Assembly (NCBI RefSeq): GCF_018991925.1
Contig: NW_024720773.1
Coordinates: forward strand, 3,403,758-3,467,757
Direction: 5' to 3'
DNA length: 64,000 bases
Origin: Homarus americanus
Taxonomy: Eukaryota > Arthropoda > Malacostraca > Decapoda > Nephropidae
The notes under the pieces are model-generated. The model worked only from the letters and a program-made list of their open reading frames with translations, made no database searches and had not been told where the DNA came from. A program made the position numbers and the translations under genes. Below are positions 1 through 11,792 of this stretch, piece by piece (the first letter of the stretch is position 1; each line of letters starts with the position of its first letter).

Positions 1-551
1 CTGATAACTAGAGTAGTGGAGACTCGCTTACATCCTAACACAAATTCTAGCTATCACATACTCTCAGTCTCCGAGAGTAGTGAGACTCACTTATATCACA
101 ACTAACATACAGATTAGAGTGAATAACAAAAGAAAAGTTAACACAGACTAATTCACTTACAGGGTAATAAAACCTGATACAAACATTATGAAATATCAAA
201 GTTTGGGAGAATGGAGTTATTACACTGAATACAAAATATCAATCTTTTGTTAAATATTTGTGGATTACAGTGTCTTCACTTGAAAAAAACTAAACCAGAT
301 TAAAACTAAATCCTACTTTACTCAGCTACTTATTATCACACAAGAGAGGCTGGAGTGTACAGTCAGGGTCAAAAAGTTAGCTCACCTTCCAAACTGAAGC
401 AGTATTGACCCCAAATGCAATCACACAGCACACCCGCACCAGACGACTCTTTCCCGTGACTCAGCTTAGCCTCAGGGAAGGAAACTTTGAATTCAACTGT
501 AAATAACGTGTGACCCACCATCAGCACCTGACCAAGAGGACTGTCAAACAG
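1..551. other. Unique A+T-rich sequence, no gene seen
   Basis: No open frame, splice-bounded exon or repeat that I can support. Two short near-copies of a CTCTCAGTCTCCGAGAGTAG-type phrase (around 9-30 and 60-90) suggest an old local duplication. Confidence 0.5.
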
Positions 552-2697
552 CCTGAAGGAAGATAACTTATCAAGGGTGTAAGGTGGGTCCTGAAGGAAG
601 ATAACTTATCAAGGGTGTCTGGTGGGTCATGAAGGAAGATAACTTATCAAGGGTGTCTGGTGGGTCCTGAAGGAAGATAACTTATCAAGGGTGTCTGGTG
701 GGTCATGAAGGAAGATAACTTATCAAAGGTGTAAGGTGGGTCCTGAAGAAAGATAACTTATCAAGGGTGTAAGGTGGGTCCTGAAGGAAGATAACTTATC
801 AAGGGTGTCTGGTGGGTCATGAAGGAAGATAACTTATCAAAGGTGTAAGGTGGGTCCTGAAGAAAGATAACTTATCAAGGGTGTAAGGTGGGTCCTGAAG
901 GAAGATAACTTATCAAGGGTGTCTGGTGGGTCCTGAAGAAAGATAACTTATCAAGGGTGTAAGGTGGGTCCTGAAGAAAGATAACTTATCAAGGGTGTAA
1001 GGTGGGTCCTGAAGGAAGATAACTATCAAGGGTGTCTGGTGGGTCCTGAAGGAAGATAACTATCAAGGGTGTCTGGGGGTCCTGAAGGAAGATAACTTAT
1101 CACGGGTGTCTGGTGGGTACTGAAGGAAGATAACTTATCAAGGGTGTCTGGTGGGTCCTGAAGGAAGATAACTTATCACGGGTGTCTGGTGGGTACTGAA
1201 GGAAGATAACTTATCAAGGGTGTCTGTGGGTCCTGAAGGAAGATAACTTATCACGGGTGTCTGGTGGTACTGAAGGAAGATAACTTATCACGGGTGTCTG
1301 GTGGTACTGAAGGAAGATAACTTATCACGGGTGTCTGGTGGGTCCTGAAGGAAGATAACTTATCACGGGTGTCTGGTGGGTACTGAAGGAAGATAACTTA
1401 TCACGGGTGTCTGGTGGGTACTGAAGGAAGATAACTTATCACGGGTGTCTGGTGGGTACTGAAGGAAGATAACTTATCAAGGGTGTCTGTGGGTCCTGAA
1501 GGAAGATAACTTATCACGGGTGTCTGGTGGGTACTGAAGGAAGATAACTTATCAAGGGTGTCTGGTGGGTCCTGAAGGAAGATAACTTATCACGGGTGTC
1601 TGGTTCCAGGAAGATAACTTATCACGGGTGTCTGTGGGTCATGAAGGAAGATAACTTATCACGGGTGTCTGGTGGTACTGAAGGAAGATAACTTATCACG
1701 GGTGTCTGGTGGGTCATGAAGGAAGATAACTTATCACGGGTGTCGGTGGGTACTGAAGGAAGATAACTTATCACGGGTGTCTGGTGGGTCCTGAAGGAAG
1801 ATAACTTATCACGGGTGTCTGGTGGGTACTGAAGGAAGATAACTTATCACGGGTGTCTGGTGGGTCCTGAAGGAAGATAACTTATCACGGGTGTCTGGTG
1901 GGTACTGAAGGAAGATAACTTATCACGGGTGTCTGTGGGTCCTGAAGGAAGATAACTTATCACGGGTGTCTGGTGGTACTGAAGGAAGATAACTTATCAC
2001 GGGTGTCTGGTGGGTCCTGAAGGAAGATAACTTATCACGGGTGTCTGGTGGGTACTGAAGGAAGATAACTATCACGGGTGTCTGTGGGTCTGAAGGAAGA
2101 TAACTTATCACGGGTGTCTGGTGGGTACTGAAGGAAGATAACTTATCACGGGTGTCTGGTGGGTCCTGAAGGAAGATAACTTATCACGGGTGTCTGGTGG
2201 GTCCTGAAGGAAGATAACTTATCACGGGTGTCTGGTGGGTACTGAAGGAAGATAACTTATCACGGGTGTCTGGTGGGTCCTGAAGGAAGATAACTTATCA
2301 CGGTGTCTGGTGGTCATGAAGGAAGATAACTTATCACGGGTGTCTGGTGGGTACTGAAGGAAGATAACTTATCACGGGTGTCTGGTGGTGTCCTGAAGGA
2401 AGATAACTTATCACGGGTGTCTGGTGGGTACTGAAGGAAGATAACTTATCACGGGTGTCTGGTGGGTACTGAAGGAAGATAACTTATCACGGGTGTCTGG
2501 TGGGTCATGAAGGAAGATAACTTATCAAAGGTGTAAGGTGGGTCCTGAAGAAAGATAACTTATCAAGGGTGTAAGGTGGGTCCTGAAGGAAGATAACTTA
2601 TCAAGGGTGTCTGGTGGGTACTGAAGGAAGATAACTTATCACGGGTGTAAGGTGGGTCCTGAAGGAAGATAACTTATCACGGGTGTCTGGTGGGTCC
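552..2697. repeat. 38-bp minisatellite, about 56 copies
   Basis: The unit reads approximately CCTGAAGGAAGATAACTTAT followed by CA(A/C)GGGTGTCTGGTGGGT. Three positions vary: CCTGAAG/TACTGAAG/TCATGAAG at the start, CAAGGG/CACGGG in the middle, and TCTGG/TAAGG near the end. The TAAGG and CAAAGG variants sit at the two edges of the array. The centre is dominated by the CACGGG form alternating between CCTGAAG and TACTGAAG. A 62-residue minus-strand open frame here is only the repeat read as protein. Confidence 0.95.
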
Positions 2698-3515
2698 TTG
2701 TACTGTTTCTGCTCACGAAGTACCACCCAATCCAAGGTGAAAAATTATCATAATTTGGTCATTTTTAATGCAAACATTCTCAAAATATGATCAATTTACC
2801 TTCAAATGACTGTAAACAACTGCAACATTTAATATCTTCGTAAAGTCGCTTATTTATAACAATCCTGCAGATAGAGCAATAAACACACACACACACACAC
2901 ACACTCTGACAGGATGTACACACAGACATGACAAAGCTATTAATGCCCCTCTTGATGGCTGATGCTCCCAGTTAGAGCATAAAAATGATAAAACATTTAC
3001 ATTGATGAAAAATAATTGCATTGGTAAAAAATGTTACTTAACCTACGAGTCATAATCAGGCCATACACGGTGACTATCAAAATACATGACGGAGTATGAA
3101 AACTGTATGGAGATAATATATATATATAGCTTGTTCATACACTTATTAAATGGTCTAAAAATCTTAACATGTTTTGGTAGGTGTTATGTGACCCCAGTAA
3201 GAGAACTAGGGTGGACTGTGTGCTCATGGCCAGGGTGGGGAAAGGAGGGCTCAGAGGTGTCTTTCTCTGCATCAACACACGTCATCATCATCATATTCTA
3301 AGAGGTTCATGGGAACTTAAGTTGAAGTGCTCAGGGTAAGAGGGGCGAATCAACCAGCTTAATGTAGACCTAACTGGTGAAAAAATGTAATATAAACTGA
3401 AAATACATTAAATTTCCTATTATTAGAGATCAGTGTCATTTATTTCATATTGCGTGTTAAAGATTACACACATTGCTTATATCTGGAAACATTACTTTGA
3501 TTGATTTGCATTTCT
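2698..3515. other. Non-coding spacer with an AC dinucleotide run
   Basis: A short (AC)n microsatellite lies at about 2883-2904. The rest is A+T rich with no recognisable gene. On the minus strand an AATAAA hexamer is present at 3444-3439, a possible poly(A) signal for the putative exons upstream of it on that strand. Confidence 0.5.
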
Positions 3516-3518
3516 TAC

Positions 3519-3597
3519 CCTCATGGTCTCGGTTGTAGACAAACTTCCCTCCACACAGCATCAGTATCTCGGTTATCAACAATAACAAAAACGCTCG
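3519..3597 (-). CDS. Putative exon, hydrophobic, unidentified protein
   Basis: On the minus strand a segment bounded by ATATAAG and a strong donor (GAGG/GTAAGAAAT) translates in one frame to a hydrophobic run ending LLLLITEILMLCGGKFVYNR, which could be a membrane segment. The acceptor is poor and its phase does not match the neighbouring putative exon at 3898-4048, so this may be an exon of the same unidentified gene in another frame, or chance. I do not recognise the family. Confidence 0.2.
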
Positions 3598-3897
3598 CTT
3601 ATATGAAACACAGTATAACATAATAATGTTAAAATCACAATACTTCACACGTGACCTTCAAGCATGCTTAACATCTGCCAAAAGTGTTCAGGGATTTTTG
3701 TCTGCAACTGTTCACACACTTACTGATCTCTCTCCATCTACACAAAAGTAACAATTATGCTGATAGGTAACAATAAAAACATTAAAAGAATGAACAAAAC
3801 AACACACTTTCATAAAACCCTTCACAAGAGGCAAATTATAAAACATGAACTGAGAAAAACGACAGGTAAGACTTTATATATAATAATGTACACTCAC

Positions 3898-4048
3898 TCC
3901 AAACGAAATCTGGACAGCGGGGGTCGATGAATTTCAAAATGAACACCACGACTCCTGTTGTCTCGGTAGAGTTGTCAAAAACCTCTGTCCACTGTGTCAT
4001 ATTGTCTCGCACAAAATCATAACGATACGTGTTGGAGAGAGTGTACAC
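3898..4048 (-). CDS. Putative exon of an unidentified minus-strand gene
   Basis: A 151-bp segment lies between an acceptor (CTTATGTCAG/GTG) and a consensus donor (TTTGGA/GTGAGTG). It is open throughout and encodes about 50 residues, starting VYTLSNTYRYDFVRDNMTQW and continuing into a beta-like hydrophobic stretch (GVVVFILKF) with two cysteines. Balanced composition and strong splice sites favour a real exon. A diverged copy lies 2.1 kb upstream on the same strand (6085-6212). I could not assign a family. It lies downstream of the F-box gene's stop codon, so it would belong to a different gene or an alternative 3' end. Confidence 0.35.
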
Positions 4049-4059
4049 CTGACATAAGT

Positions 4060-5435
4060 GTCATTAGGCATAAAGAAAAACACAACTGTTCCTAGATAAC
4101 AGGGAGGACCTTATTATATAACACATGACAAGGTCTTACATCACTTAAATAAACCTGCTATCACATAATCATTCTTCTACTACATTTTTACACCAACATG
4201 TTAACAAGATCTGATCGTAACTACACGTGGTTTAGTGACTTGGGAGTCATGTCGGGGACTAAGGTAACATGACATGGTTTTAGAGCCTGAGTGTACAGAA
4301 GACACGATGACCACACTGCCCACGGTATCCAAAACTCACGTATGTCAACTGGGAGTTCTTATACTGTCCACACTACTAATGTCTCCAGGATACACAGCCT
4401 CCCAAAACGTGTTCACTTAAAGACTCAAACGACCTATTTAACTTTCTATGAATATATTACACAACCTTGTTCAGTTCTCTCATTTAATTCCCATCAGAAA
4501 ACATTCTATTTTTCCCAAACAACTAAAGCAACTTGCAGTACCATCACATATGTCACCAGCTAAGCTAACCAATATTCTCTTTTAGGACTTGAGCTCAAAA
4601 TTATCATGAGATTTCAATTAAGACTTTAAGAATCAGATTCCTCAGGCCTTAATAGTTAGTATTATCCTGTACTTATAATTCCCTTGCCATGTAATGTTAT
4701 AACAAATGGTACCCAAAGTACAGTAACTTTTTTAGGGAAATTTATGAGTATTGACTTTCACCGCCCCCTGGAGAAGAAGAGTACAGTACAGCACTTCACA
4801 TCACTTGTCATCATGATATTACCTGTACATCCCTATTTCTTCCCAACGTTAAAGCACATCAATGTTAATGAATAAACTACAGTAATACATAATGACTAAC
4901 AGCAATAAATTGTATTTCTGCATATACAGAACACTGGCTGAAACAAGCACTCCCTCTACCTAATCACTCCACCAGGCACAGGCATCAGGGCTTCAAGTGT
5001 TAACACCATGCGCTCTAGACAGGAACACCACTACTGTACCTCCCCAATGCTACAAGGAAGACAATACAGAATAAATAAAGAAATAACGAATACTAGATTT
5101 TAGAAGTTAAAATAACAAATCAAAGTTTTAAAAAAGCCGCAATAAAAAGATAATTTCCAGCTTGAGATCGACTAGAAAGGTGCGAGGCAGCATCACACAA
5201 CATTAAAACAGCTAACAGCAGACACGGGCTTTCTTCTCCTGTGGTTCTCTCCCTTGTTCCATAGACTACCAAGGCCAGACTCAGGTTCTCTCCCTTGTTC
5301 CATAGATCACCAAGGCCAGAAACATACGCTTCCTTAACTCTAATATCACATACCGTTCTCCCTAAGAATACTGTGAAGTCTTCAAACCTACATCACCTTT
5401 GGTTCTTTTTACCATGTATATATATGTATAGCATG
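4060..5435. other. Spacer, no gene recognised
   Basis: Short open frames at 4291-4563 (+) and 4684-4875 (+) have no recognisable motif and no splice context, and I do not call them. A 44-bp tandem duplication built on GGTTCTCTCCCTTGTTCCAT occurs at about 5238-5320. Confidence 0.5.
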
Positions 5436-5437
5436 CG

Positions 5438-5812
5438 TGCTTCATATACAACAGTGTTTCATGTATAGTACAACAGTGCTTCATGTGAAATACAGCAGTG
5501 CTTCATGTATAAATACAGTGCTGTACATAAGTGCTTCATGTATGACACAGCAGCATTATGTATAACGCAGCAGTGCTTCATGTATAACGCAGCAGTGCTT
5601 CATGTATAACGTAGCAGTGCTTTACGTATAACGCAGCAGTGCTTCATGTATAACGCAGCAGTGCTTCATGTATAACGCAGCAGTGCTTCATGTATAACGC
5701 AGCAGTGCTTCATGTATAACACAGCAGTGCTTCATGTATAACGCAGCAGTGCTTCATGTATAACGCAGCAGTGCTTCATGTATAACACAGTGCTTCATGC
5801 ATAACACAGCTC
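5438..5812. repeat. 22-bp minisatellite (CAGTGCTTCATGTATAACGCAG)
   Basis: About 16 tandem copies. Early copies are degenerate (CAACAGTGTTTCATGTATAGTA type) and later copies are nearly identical apart from AACGCAG/AACACAG. No coding potential. Confidence 0.9.
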
Positions 5813-5873
5813 ACCCACTAAATGTTAATACCTTGCTCAGAACACCTTCCCTGGTAAGAGTCAACAGTCACTC

Positions 5874-5909
5874 ACTGTACTGTACTGTACTGTACTGTAC
5901 TGTACTGTC
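5874..5909. repeat. TACTG pentanucleotide run
   Basis: About seven perfect TACTG units. On the minus strand they begin exactly at the donor of the putative exon 5906-5981, so the GTACAG donor is itself part of the microsatellite. Confidence 0.9.
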
Positions 5910-5981
5910 TTCACCATATCGTGCTCCCTGAAAGATGGGGTCGTACTCAAAGACATCACCATCACTGCTGAGTAATGTATA
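5906..5981 (-). CDS. Putative 76-bp exon, unidentified
   Basis: On the minus strand a pyrimidine-rich tract (CCCTCCCCCCCCAAG) is followed by an open segment that encodes YTLLSSDGDVFEYDPIFQGA and then RYGED, ending at GAAGACA/GTACAG. Codon content looks protein-like and the acceptor is convincing, but the exon is short and the donor is embedded in a TACTG microsatellite. Start phase is 0 and end phase is 1. It may belong with the exon at 3898-4048, although the phases do not join directly and another exon would be needed. Family not recognised. Confidence 0.3.
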
Positions 5982-6084
5982 CTTGGGGGGGAGGGGGCAA
6001 TATCTTATGATAAAATAATATCTGACTTCTTCTTTCTCTGACAGTGACTTCAAGTACTATAAAGGGCTAGTTATTACTTATACA

Positions 6085-6212
6085 GCTGTTCCAAAATGAA
6101 CGCCTCGACTCCCGTTGACTCAGTGTGGTATCAAAACCCTTTGTCTGTTGCGTCATGTTGTTTCCTCAAAATTGGGAAGATACTTTCTGGAGCGAGTGTA
6201 CATGCCTCTTTT
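6085..6212 (-). pseudogene. Decayed duplicate of the exon at 3898-4048
   Basis: On the minus strand this segment aligns without large gaps to the putative exon at 3898-4048: both begin GTGTACACTC(T/G)CTCC, share an ATGAC(A/G)CA core, and share a GAGTC..G(T/G)GTTCATTTT segment. It carries a single-base deletion that shifts the frame into TGA, so it cannot encode the same peptide as read. It lies between the CA/CAT repeat and the putative exon at 5906-5981. Either a dead exon copy or a copy with a sequencing indel. Confidence 0.45.
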
Positions 6213-6982
6213 GGCACACACACATACACACACACCCATCATCACCCCACACACACACACCCATCATCATCACCCCACAACCATCATCATCACTCCACAA
6301 CCATCATCATCACCCACACACACACCATCATCATCACCCCCCACACACCATCATCACCCCCCCACACACACACCATCATCACCCCCCCACACACACCATC
6401 ATCATCCACCCCCACACACACCATCATCATCACCCCCCACACACACACCATCATCATCACCCCCACACACACACCATCTCACCCCACACACATACCATCA
6501 TCATCACCCCACCACACACACACCATCATCATCACCCCCCCACACACACCATCATCATCACCCCACACACAGCATCATCATCACCACCCATCATCATCAC
6601 CCCACACCCATCATCATCACTTACACACACGTCATCATCATCACCCCCCCACACACACCATCATCACCCCCCACACACACACCCATCAACATCACCCCCC
6701 ACACACATCATCATCACCCCCACACCCATCATCATCACCCCACACACACGCCATCATCATCACCCCCACACACACACCATCATCACCCCCCCACACACCC
6801 ACATCAACATCACCCCACACACACATCATCATCACCCCCCCACACACACACCCTATCATCATCACCCCACACACACACACCCCATCATCATCACCCCACA
6901 CACACACACACACACACACCATCATCATCACCCCACACACACACACCATCATCATCACCTCCCACACACACACCATCACCCC
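6213..6982. repeat. Compound (CA)n/(CAT)n/CCCC minisatellite, ~25-bp unit
   Basis: About 30 units of the form CACCCC(C)ACACACACACCATCATCAT with variable numbers of CA and CAT. Three overlapping plus-strand frames of 289-305 residues (His/Thr/Pro/Ser-rich) are open only because the repeat lacks stops; I do not call them genes. On the minus strand, the coding strand of the F-box gene, it reads as TG repeats, GATGAT runs and G4-6 tracts, and would begin about 40 nt after the stop codon, in the 3'UTR. Confidence 0.9.
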
Positions 6983-7022
6983 ACAAAACCTTAACTGATC
7001 AATCACATTCACTTGAGGTTTG

Positions 7023-7212
7023 CTACAGATGAAAATACTTAAGAAATTGTTGTGGAGTTATGGAGATGTAAATAATATCGGACTTAACCTCTTCTATTTG
7101 ATCGTCAAGAGAAGCGCTGGGGTCTGTGTCGGTCCGGCAGGGGTGACCGTAGGACTCCCAGAACATGCAGCTGCAGTTCCGACACAGACAGAGTTTTTCT
7201 GCATATTCCTCC
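7023..7212 (-). CDS. Fbxo25/32: F-box protein FBXO25/32 family, last coding exon with stop
   Basis: This is the C-terminal exon of an SCF ubiquitin-ligase substrate receptor. The acceptor is GGATTAAG/GG and the first base completes the Arg codon left at phase 2 by the exon ending at 12663. It encodes 62 residues: REEYAEK, then LCLCRNCSCMFWESYGHPC, an acidic linker, and an end SITPQQFLKYFHL followed by TAG (7025-7023). In vertebrate FBXO25/FBXO32 the same order is found: Tyr/Leu-rich start, LCxxCxxLxW, GHPC or DHPC, and an SPQxFIxLFKF-type terminus. The C..C..GHPC residues look like a small zinc-binding knuckle. No frameshift is present. The upstream intron's 34-bp array starts within about 6 bases of the acceptor AG, and the 3' flank runs into the CA/CAT repeat about 40 bases after the stop. 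Confidence 0.9.
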
Positions 7213-7218
7213 CTTAAT

Positions 7219-10200
7219 CCATACGTTCTGTTGATGAGAGGAGGCTGTTATGGTGTATGTTCTGTTGATGAGAGGCAGCTGTTATGGTGTATGTTGTGTT
7301 GATGAGAGGCAGCTGTTATACTGTATGTTGTGTTGATGAGAGGCAGCTGTTATGGTGTATGTTGTGTTGATGAGAGGCAGCTGTTATACTGTATGTTGTG
7401 TTGATGAGAGGCAGCTGTTATGGTGTATGTTGTGTTGATGAGAGGCAGCTATTATGGTGTATGTTGTGTTGATGAGAGGCAGCTGTTATGGTGTATGTTG
7501 TGTTGATGAGAGGCAGCTGTTATACTGTATGTTGTGTTGATGAGAGGCAGCTGTTATAGTGTATGTTGTGTTGATGAGAGGCAGCTGTTATGGTGGTATG
7601 TTGTGTTGATGAGAGGCAGCTGTTATACTGTATGTTGTGTTGATGAGAGGCAGCTGTTATGGCGGTGTGTATGTTGTGTTGATGAGAGGCAGCTGTTATA
7701 CTTGTATGTTGAAGTTGATGAGAGGCAGCTTTATAGTGTATGTTGTAAGTTGATGAGAGGCAGCTGTTGCGGTAGTATGTTGTGTTGATGAGAGGCAGCT
7801 GTTGGTGGTGTATGTTGTGTTGATGAGAGGCAGCTGTTATAGTGTATGCTAGGGTTGATGAGAGGCAGCTGTTATAGTGTATGTTGTGTTGATGAGAAGC
7901 AGCTGTTATAGTGTATGTTTTGGTGTTGGTGAGAGGCAGCTGTTATAATTTGGGTATGTTGTGTTGATGAGGCAGCTGTTATACTGTGGCGTCAGGGTTG
8001 ATGAGAGGCAGCTGTTATGGTGTATGTTGTGTTGGTGAGAGGCAGCTGTTATAATTGTATAAAGTTGTGTTGATGAGAGGCAGTTGTTATAGTATGTTGT
8101 GTTGATGAGAGGCAGCTGTTATAGCGTATGTTGTGTTAATGAGAGGCAGCTGTTATAGTGCATGTTGTGTTAATGGGAGAGGCAGCTGTTATAGTGTATG
8201 TTGTGTTGATGAGGAGTAGCTGTTATAGTGGTATGTTGTGTTAATGAGAGGCAGCTGTTATAGTGTATGTTGTGTTGATGAGAGGCAGCTGTTATAGTGT
8301 ATGTTGTGTTAATGAGAGGCAGCTGTTATAGTGTATGTTGTGTTGATGAGAAGCAGCTGTTATAGTATGTTGTGTTGATGAGTGCAGCTGTTATGGTGTA
8401 TGTTGTGTTGATGAGAGGCAGCTGTTATGGTGGATGTTGTGTTGATGAGAGTAGCTGTTATAGTGTATGTTGTGTTAATGAGAGGCAGCTGTTATACTGT
8501 ATGTTGTGTTGATGAGAGGCAGCTGTTATACTGTATGTTGTGTTGATGAGAGGCAGCTGTTATAGTGTATGTTGTGGGGTTGATGAGAGGCAGTTGTTAT
8601 GGTGTATGTTGTGTTGATGAGAGGCAGTTGTTATGGTATGTTGTGTTGATGAGAGGCAGTTGTTATAGTATGTTAAAGATGAGAGGCAAGGTTATAATTG
8701 CAAGGTTGTGTTGATGAGAGGCAGCTGTTATAGTGTATAAGTTGTGTTGATGAGAGGCAGCTGTTATGGTGTATGTTGTGTTGATGGAGAGGCAGCTGTT
8801 GGTAGGTATGTTGTGTTGATGAGAGGCAGCTGTTATACTGTATGTTGTGTTAATGAGAGGCAGCTGTTATAGGTATGTTGTGTTGATGAGAGGCAGCTAT
8901 TATAATTGTATGTTGTGTTGGTGAGAGGCATGTTATACTGTATAAGTTGTGCTGATGAGAGGCAGCTGTTATGGTGTATGTTGTGTTGATGAGAGGCAGC
9001 TGTTATAGTGTATGTTATGTTGATGAGAGCAGCTGTTATAGTGTATGTTGTGTTGATGAGAGGCAGTTGCCATAATTGGGTATGTTGTGTTGGTGGAGAG
9101 GCAGCTGTTATAGTGTATGTTGTGTTGATGAGAGGCAGTTGTTATAGTGCATGTTAGGTGTTAATGAGAGGCAAAGCTGTTATAGTATGTTGTGTTGATG
9201 AGAGGTAGCCGTTATAGTAAGTAGTGTTGTGTTAATAGAGAGGCAGCTGTTATAGTGTATGTTGTGGTTGATGAGAGGCAGCTGTTATAGTGTATAGTTG
9301 TGTTAATGAGAGGCAGCTGTTATAGTGTATGTTGTGTTGATGGTAAAGCAGTTGTTATAGTGTATGCTGTGTTGATGAGAGGCATGTTATGGTGTATTGT
9401 GTTGATGAGAGGCAGCTGTTATACTGCAGTTGTGTTGATGAGAAGCAGCTGTTATAGTGTATGTTGTTAATGAGAGGCAGCTGTTATATCAGTATGTTGT
9501 GTTGATGAGAGGCAGCTGTTATACTGTATGTTGTGTTGATGAGAGGCAGCTGTTATAATTGTATGTTGTGCTGATGAGAGGCAGCTACATATGGTGTATG
9601 TTGTGTTGATGAGAGGCAGCTGTTATGGTGTGTGTCGTTGATGAGAGGCAGCTGTTATAGTGTATGTTGTGTTGGATGAGAGGCAAGGTTGTTATACTGT
9701 GGCGTTGTGTTGATGAGAGGCATGTTATAGTGTGGCGTTGTGTTGATGAGAGCAGCTGTTGGTAAGGTTGTGTTGATGAGAGGCAGCTGTTATGGTGTAT
9801 ATGTTGTGTTGATGAGAGGCAGCTGTTATGAACAAAGTGCGTTGTGTTATCGAGAGGCAGCTGTTATACTGTGGCGTTGTAAGTTGATGAGAGGCAATGT
9901 TATACTGTATGTTGTGTTAATGAGAGGCAGCTGCTGTTATAGTGTATGTTGTGTTGATGAGAGGCAGGCTGTTATACTGTATGTTGTGTTGAGGAGAGGC
10001 AGCTGTTGGTGGTGTGGTTGTGTTGATGAGAGGCAGCTGTTATAATTGCATGTTGTGCTGGTGAGAGGCAGCTGTTATAGTGTATGTTGTGTTGATGAGA
10101 GGCAGCTGTTATGGTGTAGTTGTGTTGATGGAGAGGCAGCTGTTGGTGGTGTATGTTGTGTTGATGAGAGTGCAAAGCTGTTATGGTGTATGTTAGCATT

Positions 10201-11792
10201 GAGAGGCAGCTGTTATACTGTATGTTGTGTTAATGAGATAAGTAGTTGTTATACTCAGTATGTTGTGTTGGTGAGAGGCAGTTGTTATAGTGTAAGTGGT
10301 TGTGTTACTGAGAGTGGTGCTGTTATACTGTATGTTGTGTTGATGAGGAGGCAGCTGTTATAATTGTATGTTGTGTTGATGAGAGGCAGCTGTTATAGTG
10401 TATGTTGTGTTGATGAGAGGCAGTTGTTATAGTGTGGCGTTGTGTTGATGATGAGGTAGTTGTTATGGTGTATGTTGTGTTGATGAGAGGCAGCTGTTAT
10501 ATATGTTGGTGTTATGAGAAAAGTTGTTATAGTGTGCATGGTGTTGGAAGGAGAGGCAGCTGTTATAGTGTAGTGTTGTGTTAATGAGAGGCAGCTGGAT
10601 ATACTGTATGTCAGGTTATGAGAGGCAGCTGTTATAGTGTAAGGCAGTGTTAATGAGAGGCAGCTGTTATACTGCATGTTGTGTTGATGAGAGGCAGTTG
10701 TTATAGTGGTATGTTGTGTTGATGAGAAGCAGTTGTTATGGTGTATGTTGTGTTGATGAGAGGGCAGCTGTTATGGTGTATGTTGTGTTGGTGAGAGTGC
10801 GCTGTTATAGTGTGGTGTTGTGTTAATGAGAGGCAGCTGTTATACTGTATGTTGTGTTGATGAGAGGCAGCTGTTAAGGGTGTACGTTGTGTTGATGAGA
10901 GGCAGCTGTTATGGTGTATGTTGTGTTGATGAGAGTGCATGTTATGGTGTATGTTGTGTTGATGAGAGGACAGCTGTTATACTGTAATGTTGTGTTGGTG
11001 AGATGCGGTGCTGTTATAATATACTGTATGTTGTGTTGATGAGCAGCTGTTATACTGCGTTGTGCTGGTGAGAGTGCAGCTGGTTATAATTGTATATTGT
11101 GTTGGTGAGAGGCAGCTGTTAGTGTATGTTGTGTTGGTGGTGAGTGCAGCTGTTTAGAATGTATGTTGGTGGGCGGTGAGAGGCAGCTGTTATAATCGCA
11201 TATTGTGTTACAGAGGCACATATACTGCATATTGTGTTGGTGAGAGGCAGCTGTTATACTGCATATTGTGCTGGTGAGAGGCGCTGTTATAATTGTATAT
11301 TGTGTTGGTGAGAGGCAGCTGTTATACCTCGCATATTGTGTTGGTGAGAGGCAGCTGTTATTCGTATATTGTGTTGGTGAGAGGCAGCTGTTATAATATA
11401 CTGTATAAGTTGTAAGTTAAGGAGGAGGCAGCTGTTATATACTGCATATTGTGTTGGTGAGAGTGCAGCCGTTATACTGTATATTGTGTTGGTGAGAGGC
11501 AGCTGTTATAATTGCATATTAAAGGTGAGGAGGTAGCTGTTATACTTCGTAGTATATTGTGTTGGTGAGAGGCAGCTGTTATAGTGGCGTTGTGTTGGTG
11601 AGAGGCAGTTGCTATAATTGCATATTGTATTGTTTGTGAGAAAGTACTGTATATTGTTTTGGTGAGAGGCAGCTGTTATACTGTATATTAAAAGTTGGTG
11701 AGAGGCAGCTGTTATACTGCATATTGTGTTGCGAGAGGCAGCTGTTATACTGTATATTGTGTTGGTGAGGAGGCAAGCTGTTATAACACTGT
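7219..11792. repeat. 34-bp minisatellite, about 130 copies, filling the last F-box-gene intron
   Basis: The unit is approximately GTTGATGAGAGGCAGCTGTT followed by AT(G/A/C)(G/T)TGTATGTTGT. The array drifts along its length. The first ~1.4 kb is nearly all GTTGATGAG. Further on GTTAATGAG and scattered insertions appear (AAG, GC, G). From about 11060 the unit becomes GTTGGTGAG with CATATTGTG. It occupies 84% of the intron between the exons at 12663 and 7212. Open frames on both strands (for example 10046-10363) are artefacts of the repeat. Confidence 0.95.

Noticed and set aside
6096..7032. Three overlapping His/Thr/Pro-rich plus-strand frames of about 300 residues
   Set aside because: They are the CA/CAT compound repeat read in three frames; the real coding signal nearby is on the minus strand at 7023-7212.
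552..11792. Possible CRISPR arrays
   Set aside because: Direct repeats are contiguous or nearly so, with no unique spacers, and the DNA is animal.
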